From positions 1 through 25,754 of the IMG/VR virus record IMGVR_UViG_3300030101_000961: DNA of 25,754 nt; one strand, written 5' to 3'. This DNA is from a virus. The notes below the pieces were generated by a model that was not told where the DNA came from, made no database searches, and saw only the letters and a list, made by a program, of their open reading frames with translations. The translations under genes and the position numbers were made by a program. Below, in pieces: positions 21,970-25,754 of this stretch (its first letter is position 1; the number at the start of each line of letters is the position of its first letter).

Positions 21970-22446
21970 ATGAAAGCAAGTGAAATTGTAACAAAGATCA
22001 AAGACGTTCTTTTATCTACAGCAGAGAAGGAAGAAGAAAACTTCAATGACGTAGAGTTAAAAGAAGAAGCTCCTCAAGCTGAAACTATCGTAGAAGCTAG
22101 TGAGGAAGTTAAGCAAGAAGCTCCTGCACAGGAAGCTGAAGAACTACAAGAAGAAAGCGAAATGAAACATACACCAGATCATAAAGAATATGAAGATGGT
22201 ATGGAGAAGTATGCCACTAAAGAAGAAATGGCAGAGCTTAAATCTATGGTAGAAAAATTAAAAGGAATGGTTGAAGCAAAAGAGGAAGTCAAAGCTGAAG
22301 TACCAGAAGAATTATCTTCTGAAGAACCAGCTGAAGGTATCTCACATTCACCAGAAAACGAAGTTAGTACAAAAATGGGTAACGTTTTTTCTAACAACAA
22401 TCAAAACACTACATACGCTAGAGTTTTACAAAGATTAGCAAAATAA
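21970..22446 (+). CDS. Probable head scaffolding protein
   Basis: This 158-aa protein lies between the protease and capsid genes, the normal place for scaffold. It is extremely acidic and rich in Glu, Ala and Lys with almost no aromatic residues. It begins with a helix ('MKASEIVTKIKDVLLSTAEK'), continues as a low-complexity Glu-Pro-Ala stretch, then a coiled-coil helix ('YATKEEMAELKSMVEKLKGM', about residues 80-105), and ends 'NVFSNNNQNTTYARVLQRLA'. These are typical traits of scaffolds that guide shell assembly and are then cut by the prohead protease. TTATATAAAT lies 14 bases before the start. The call depends on composition and position. Confidence 0.7.
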   Translation: MKASEIVTKIKDVLLSTAEKEEENFNDVELKEEAPQAETIVEASEEVKQEAPAQEAEELQEESEMKHTPDHKEYEDGMEKYATKEEMAELKSMVEKLKGMVEAKEEVKAEVPEELSSEEPAEGISHSPENEVSTKMGNVFSNNNQNTTYARVLQRLAK

Positions 22447-22464
22447 TAATAAATAATAATAAAA

Positions 22465-22875
22465 ATGGCAACAACAATATCAAATGATGTAACTAGGATA
22501 TTTCCTAAAATGGAGACCTTAACGGCAGCTACTACATTAACAGCAGCTGATTCAGGTCGTACATATTTAATTAGTGGTACAGGTTACACTGTAACATTAC
22601 CTGCTCCACACGCAGGATTTAACGTTAAGTTTATCGTAGCAGCAGCTTTTTCAACTGATACTGTAGTACAAACTCCAGCAGATAATAGAGATACTCTAAA
22701 TGGTGGTGTGATTGTAAACGGTGCAATAGTTGAGTCTGATGCAACAGATAGAGTAACATTTGAAGATGATGCAGAAAGCGTTGGAGATTTCATTGAGATT
22801 TCTTCTGATGGTACAAGCTTTTTCTTATTTGGAAATGGTAATGCAGCTTCATCAATAACAGTCGGAGAACTATAA
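22465..22875 (+). CDS. Capsid decoration / head fibre-like protein
   Basis: The 136-aa product is beta-rich and lies directly before the major capsid gene. The segments 'LTAADSGRTYLISGTGYTVT', 'LPAPHAGFNVKFIV' and 'VGDFIEISSDGTSFFLFGNG' match a type of short marine-phage protein I recall next to capsid genes, thought to decorate the capsid or form head fibres. It has no enzyme motif, few charged residues and no Cys. Placement and abundance-like codon use (Ala, Gly and Thr rich, as in the capsid gene) suggest a highly made virion component; decoration itself is inference. Confidence 0.6.
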   Translation: MATTISNDVTRIFPKMETLTAATTLTAADSGRTYLISGTGYTVTLPAPHAGFNVKFIVAAAFSTDTVVQTPADNRDTLNGGVIVNGAIVESDATDRVTFEDDAESVGDFIEISSDGTSFFLFGNGNAASSITVGEL

Positions 22876-22898
22876 TAATAATAATTAATAAATAAAAA

Positions 22899-23822
22899 AT
22901 GGCAACAACAACTAACATAACAACAACCTACGCTGGTGAATTTGCAGGTAAATATGTATCTGCTGCTTTACTATCTGGGAAAACTTTGGCTGAAAACTTA
23001 ATTACTATCAAGCCAAATATTAAATTAAAGGAAGTAATGAAAAAAGTAGCTACAAACGATCTAGTTAAAGACGCAACTTGTGACTTTGATCCTACTTCAA
23101 CATTAACTTTAACTGAAAGAATCTTAACTCCAGAAGAGTTTCAAGTAAACTTACAATTATGTAAGAAAGACTTTAGATCAGACTGGGATGCAGTACAAAT
23201 GGGATTCTCTGCGTATGATAATTTACCTCCATCATTTGCTGACTTTTTAATTGCACACGCATCTGATAAGGTAGCACAGAAAATGGAACAAAACATTTGG
23301 AATGGTACAAACGCTAACGCTGGTGAATTTGATGGATTCAGAACAACTTTATTAGCAGACGCAGATGTAGTTGACGTAGGTGCAGGTGCAGTTACTTCAA
23401 CAAACGTAGTAGCAGAGCTAGGTAAAATTGTAGATGTAATTCCATCAGCTATCTATGGCTCAGAGGATTTATTCATATACGTTTCAAGTAACATTTACAG
23501 AGCTTACGTTAGAGCTTTAGGTGGTTTCGCAAGTAATGTAGGAGCTGCTGGTACTGACAACAAAGGTACACAATGGTTTAACGGTGGTGCTTTAACATAT
23601 GATGGTATCAACGTAGTATTAGCATCAGGTCTTGCTGCTAACACTGCTGTAGCTGCACAAAAATCAAACTTATTCTTTGGTACAGGTTTATTAAACGACC
23701 AAAACGAAGTAAAAGTAATTGATATGGCTGACATTGACGGTAGCCAAAACGTAAGAGTTGTAATGAGATTTACTGCTGGTATACAACACGCTATCGGTAG
23801 TGACATTGTACTATACTCTTAA
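22899..23822 (+). CDS. Major capsid protein (HK97-fold type)
   Basis: This 307-aa protein is the best capsid candidate. It lies between scaffold/decoration genes and a terminator, has a size typical of an HK97-fold shell protein, is rich in Ala, Thr, Asp and Val, and its pattern 'TPEEFQVNLQLCKKDFRSDW', then 'FLIAHASDKVAQKMEQNIWN' and 'VSSNIYRAYVRALGGFASN', matches Bacteroidetes phage major capsid proteins I recall. The sequence ends with 'VRVVMRFTAGIQHAIGSDIV', the conserved strand that closes the fold in many such proteins. Whether an N-terminal piece is removed by the protease cannot be seen. A terminator follows 20 bases after the stop. Confidence 0.85.
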   Translation: MATTTNITTTYAGEFAGKYVSAALLSGKTLAENLITIKPNIKLKEVMKKVATNDLVKDATCDFDPTSTLTLTERILTPEEFQVNLQLCKKDFRSDWDAVQMGFSAYDNLPPSFADFLIAHASDKVAQKMEQNIWNGTNANAGEFDGFRTTLLADADVVDVGAGAVTSTNVVAELGKIVDVIPSAIYGSEDLFIYVSSNIYRAYVRALGGFASNVGAAGTDNKGTQWFNGGALTYDGINVVLASGLAANTAVAAQKSNLFFGTGLLNDQNEVKVIDMADIDGSQNVRVVMRFTAGIQHAIGSDIVLYS

Positions 23823-23841
23823 TAAATAAAATTGTATAACT

Positions 23842-23880
23842 AAAAAAAAGGTGGGCGATAATTTTCACCTACCTTTTTTT
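23842..23880 (+). terminator. Strong terminator after the major capsid gene
   Basis: GGTGGG (23850-23855) pairs with CCTACC (23868-23873), one wobble, extended outward by eight A (23842-23849) against seven T (23874-23880). The A/T arms make it potentially bidirectional. It lies only 14 bases before the tail tube gene. Confidence 0.85.
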
Positions 23881-23894
23881 ATAAAAATTAAGAT

Positions 23895-24443
23895 ATGGCT
23901 TGTGATTTAACAATAGGAAGAAAAGAACCTTGTAAAGATGTCGTTGGTGGTATTAGAGCTGTCTACTTCTTAAATTATGGTGTAATAACTGCTGCTTTTG
24001 ATAGCACAGATACAGACGTAGTTGAAGATTTAGGTACAGTAACTGCTTTCGAGTACGAAGTCAAAGGTAATTCATCTTTCGAACAAACAATAACAGCTTC
24101 AAGAGAGAACGGAACAGCTTTCTTTGAGCAAACACTAAACTTAACTCTACATAAACTAACAGTACAAGATCATAAAGAGTTAAAATTATTGACATATGGA
24201 AGACCTCACGTTGTAGTACAAGACTATAACGATAATGCTTTTATTATGGGATTAGAACACGGAGCTGACGTAAGTGGTGGTACTATAGTTACAGGTGCAG
24301 CAATGGGTGATATGAGTGGTTATACTTTAACTTTAACTGCTCAAGAAGTATTACCTGCAAACTTCCTTGAAGGTGCAACAGCAGCAAATCCTTTTGCTGG
24401 TATGACTAACACGGTAACAATTACTCAAGGTACAAACTCTTAA
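23895..24443 (+). CDS. Major tail tube protein
   Basis: The 182-aa product begins 'MACDLTIGRKEPCKDVVGGI' and has 'FEQTITASRENGTAFFEQTL', 'FIMGLEHGADVSGGTIVTGA' and 'GDMSGYTLTLTAQEVLPANF'. I recall this combination, especially RENGT...F-x-E-Q and G-D-L/M-S/N-G-Y-T-L-T, from tail tube proteins of Bacteroidetes siphoviruses, which stack as hexameric rings to form the tube around the tape measure. Length suits a tube protein. It sits alone between two terminators (23842-23880 and 24465-24494), as suits a product needed in many copies per virion. No sheath gene lies beside it, which argues against a contractile tail. Confidence 0.75.
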   Translation: MACDLTIGRKEPCKDVVGGIRAVYFLNYGVITAAFDSTDTDVVEDLGTVTAFEYEVKGNSSFEQTITASRENGTAFFEQTLNLTLHKLTVQDHKELKLLTYGRPHVVVQDYNDNAFIMGLEHGADVSGGTIVTGAAMGDMSGYTLTLTAQEVLPANFLEGATAANPFAGMTNTVTITQGTNS

Positions 24444-24464
24444 ACACAGTTAGTTCTAAGATAT

Positions 24465-24494
24465 AAAAGAGGGCATTTTGTCCTCTTTTTTTTT
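24465..24494 (+). terminator. Rho-independent terminator after the tail tube gene
   Basis: AAAAGAGG (24465-24472) pairs with CCTCTTTT (24482-24489), eight perfect pairs, a 9-base loop that can pair further at its base, and a run of nine T (24486-24494). Confidence 0.88.
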
Positions 24495-24526
24495 GAACAA
24501 TAATAGACTTAATAGGTTATATAAAT

Positions 24527-24892
24527 ATGATTACATTATCACCGACAACTAGTTCACAAACAATAAGTATAATACCTAGAGCATATACGGTAGCTTCTGA
24601 CCTATCTATGGTAATTATAGAGGATGGTACAAGAAAGACACAAACAATAACAGGAATTACATCAAGTCTATCTACTAACGGTAATTTTTTGCAAATGTCT
24701 ATTGCATTTACTATTTTAACAGCAGAAAACAGTTATTCTTATGAGCTAAAGCAAGGTACAACTCTATTACACAGAGGTAAAGCATATTGTACTTCACAAA
24801 CTGATAATACAACAGATCATACACTAAATAGTAATAAATATGATCAATATGCAGACCCAACTGAAGTTGACCAAAAATATATAATAATATGA
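24527..24892 (+). CDS. Hypothetical virion-module protein, 121 aa
   Basis: It starts directly after GGTTATATAAAT and ends in an ATGA overlap with the portal gene. The product is beta-rich; 'NSYSYELKQGTTLLHRGKAYC' features (Y-E-L...L-x-x-R-G-K-x-x-C-T-S/D-Q, residues about 75-95) recall a small unnamed family found just before portal or head genes in Bacteroidetes phages. No enzyme motif is visible. Function unknown; a virion or head-assembly role is inferred from the neighbours. Confidence 0.65.
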   Translation: MITLSPTTSSQTISIIPRAYTVASDLSMVIIEDGTRKTQTITGITSSLSTNGNFLQMSIAFTILTAENSYSYELKQGTTLLHRGKAYCTSQTDNTTDHTLNSNKYDQYADPTEVDQKYIII

Positions 24893-25754
24893 CAAAAGTA
24901 AAAGTAATAAACCTAGCAGGTTATGAAGTTCCAAGTATTAAAGAATCTACAAGACACAATTGGGTAGAGTATGGAGATGATAATAATTATTTTGGTGAAC
25001 TAATAGAAAGATATTTAGGTAGTCCAACAAACTCAAGATGTGTAAATGGTATATCTGATTTAATTTATGGTAGAGGATTAAACGCAACAGATTCAGAAAC
25101 AAATGCTGTTCAGTTTGGTCAAATGCAAGAAATATTAAGAGATAAAGATGTAAGAAAAATTGTAAGTGATATAAAATTACTTGGTCAAGCAGCAATACAA
25201 GTTATTTACAATAAAGGCAAAACAAGGATTATGTCTTTAAGACACTTTCCAACTGAAACTCTTAGAGCAGAAAAAGCAAAAAATGGAAAAATAGAAGCTT
25301 TTTACTATCATCCAAAATGGGATGAACTTAAACCTTCTGACAAACCAAAAAGAATACCTGCTTATAAATTTGGTAAAAGAAACGATACTGTTGAAATATA
25401 TTGTGTAAAACCATATAAAGCTGGTTTTTATTATTACTCTCCTGTTGATTATCAAGGTTGTTTACAATATTGTAGCTTAGAAGAAGAAGTATCTAATTAT
25501 CATATAAGTAATATTAAGAATGGTCTGCAACCATCTATGTTACTTAATTTTAACAATGGTATTCCTGGTGATGAAGCACAAGAAATAATAGAAAGAAAAA
25601 TATATGATAAATTTAGTGGGTCATCTAATGCAGGTAGGTTTATTTTAGCATTCAACGAAAATGCAGAAGCTCAAGCATCTGTAGATCCAATTAATTTACC
25701 AGATGCACACGCACAATATGAGTTTTTAGCTAAAGAATCAAGAGAAAAGATTAT
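24889..25754 (+). CDS. Portal protein (3' end beyond window)
   Basis: The ATG overlaps the previous stop (ATGA); 288 codons lie in the window and the gene runs off the end. The N-terminus 'RHNWVEYGDDNNYFGELIER' and 'SPTNSRCVNGISDLIYGRGL' is the pattern of Bacteroidetes phage portals, where W-V-x-x-G-D-D-N-x-Y/F-x-x-x-L precedes the first helix and 'S..N.......I.D.IYG.G' follows. Further on 'VSDIKLLGQAAIQVIYNK' and 'MSLRHFPTETLRAEK' fit the wing/stem regions. Portals form the dodecameric vertex through which the terminase pumps DNA. Finding it downstream of capsid and tail tube, far from the terminase, is unusual. Confidence 0.82.
   Translation, partial: MTKVKVINLAGYEVPSIKESTRHNWVEYGDDNNYFGELIERYLGSPTNSRCVNGISDLIYGRGLNATDSETNAVQFGQMQEILRDKDVRKIVSDIKLLGQAAIQVIYNKGKTRIMSLRHFPTETLRAEKAKNGKIEAFYYHPKWDELKPSDKPKRIPAYKFGKRNDTVEIYCVKPYKAGFYYYSPVDYQGCLQYCSLEEEVSNYHISNIKNGLQPSMLLNFNNGIPGDEAQEIIERKIYDKFSGSSNAGRFILAFNENAEAQASVDPINLPDAHAQYEFLAKESREKI

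Noticed and set aside
1-25754. tRNA genes, integrase, att sites, insertion sequences, lysis genes
   Set aside because: None recognised on either strand, so nothing supports lysogeny or host lysis functions within this window.

Overview
The window is a contiguous, AT-rich (about 70% A+T by eye) piece of a tailed-phage genome with every gene I can support on the + strand. Three things point to a phage of Bacteroidetes, probably marine or aquatic Flavobacteriia. Three sites match the Bacteroidetes promoter -7 consensus TAnnTTTG. Translation starts sit in A/T-rich leaders with no obvious Shine-Dalgarno sequence. Many proteins resemble families I recall from flavobacterial phages, such as the 'MAVNKINSRSPYY' tail protein and the small 'GCLCPDG...CCDGTL.AQGIG' protein. 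A tape measure of 635 residues, a tail tube and no recognisable sheath suggest a long non-contractile (siphovirus-like) tail, although no contractile-tail gene can be excluded outside the window. All family names are from memory of sequence motifs; no database was searched.

Layout. 1-4292: an overlapping DNA-metabolism and regulation operon holding a RusA-like resolvase end, a small protein, a sigma-70-like protein, a Cys-rich protein, a possible PD-(D/E)XK protein, a DUF5664-like nucleotide enzyme, a 46-aa protein, a DUF3799-like nuclease, a stand-alone DnaA domain IV, hypotheticals and the probable small terminase. 4273-5478: large terminase. 5479-5885: a gene-free stretch carrying four copies of a 15-bp direct repeat and a promoter. 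5886-7539: eight very small unknown genes, followed by a second cluster of the same repeats, one copy lying in the loop of a terminator. 7699-8514: another promoter, a 31-aa membrane peptide and a 215-aa unknown protein. 8515-9063: two tandem terminators, a hairpin-rich stretch that may be a structured RNA or origin, and one possible 27-aa peptide.

9064-25754: the virion operon. It runs tail assembly chaperone (with a -1 frameshift extension), two connector/tail-completion-type proteins, a 1119-aa adhesin-like protein, two tail-tip/baseplate-type proteins, a 48-aa protein, tape measure, XkdF-like prohead protease, a 48-aa Cys protein, scaffold-like protein, decoration-like protein, major capsid protein, tail tube, a hypothetical protein and the portal (cut by the window end). 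The order is unusual: the tail module precedes the head module, and the portal lies about 19 kb from the terminase instead of beside it.

The strongest previously hidden feature is an overlapping reading frame at 9594-9848. It is reached by a -1 slip on a run of nine T and ends in an ATGA overlap with the next gene, the arrangement expected of a lambda G/GT-type tail chaperone. The most enigmatic feature is the family of direct repeats (core TTAAAC, then AT or GC, then AGTAGGT) that brackets the small-gene block. No tRNA, rRNA, CRISPR array, integrase, transposase or lysis gene was recognised.
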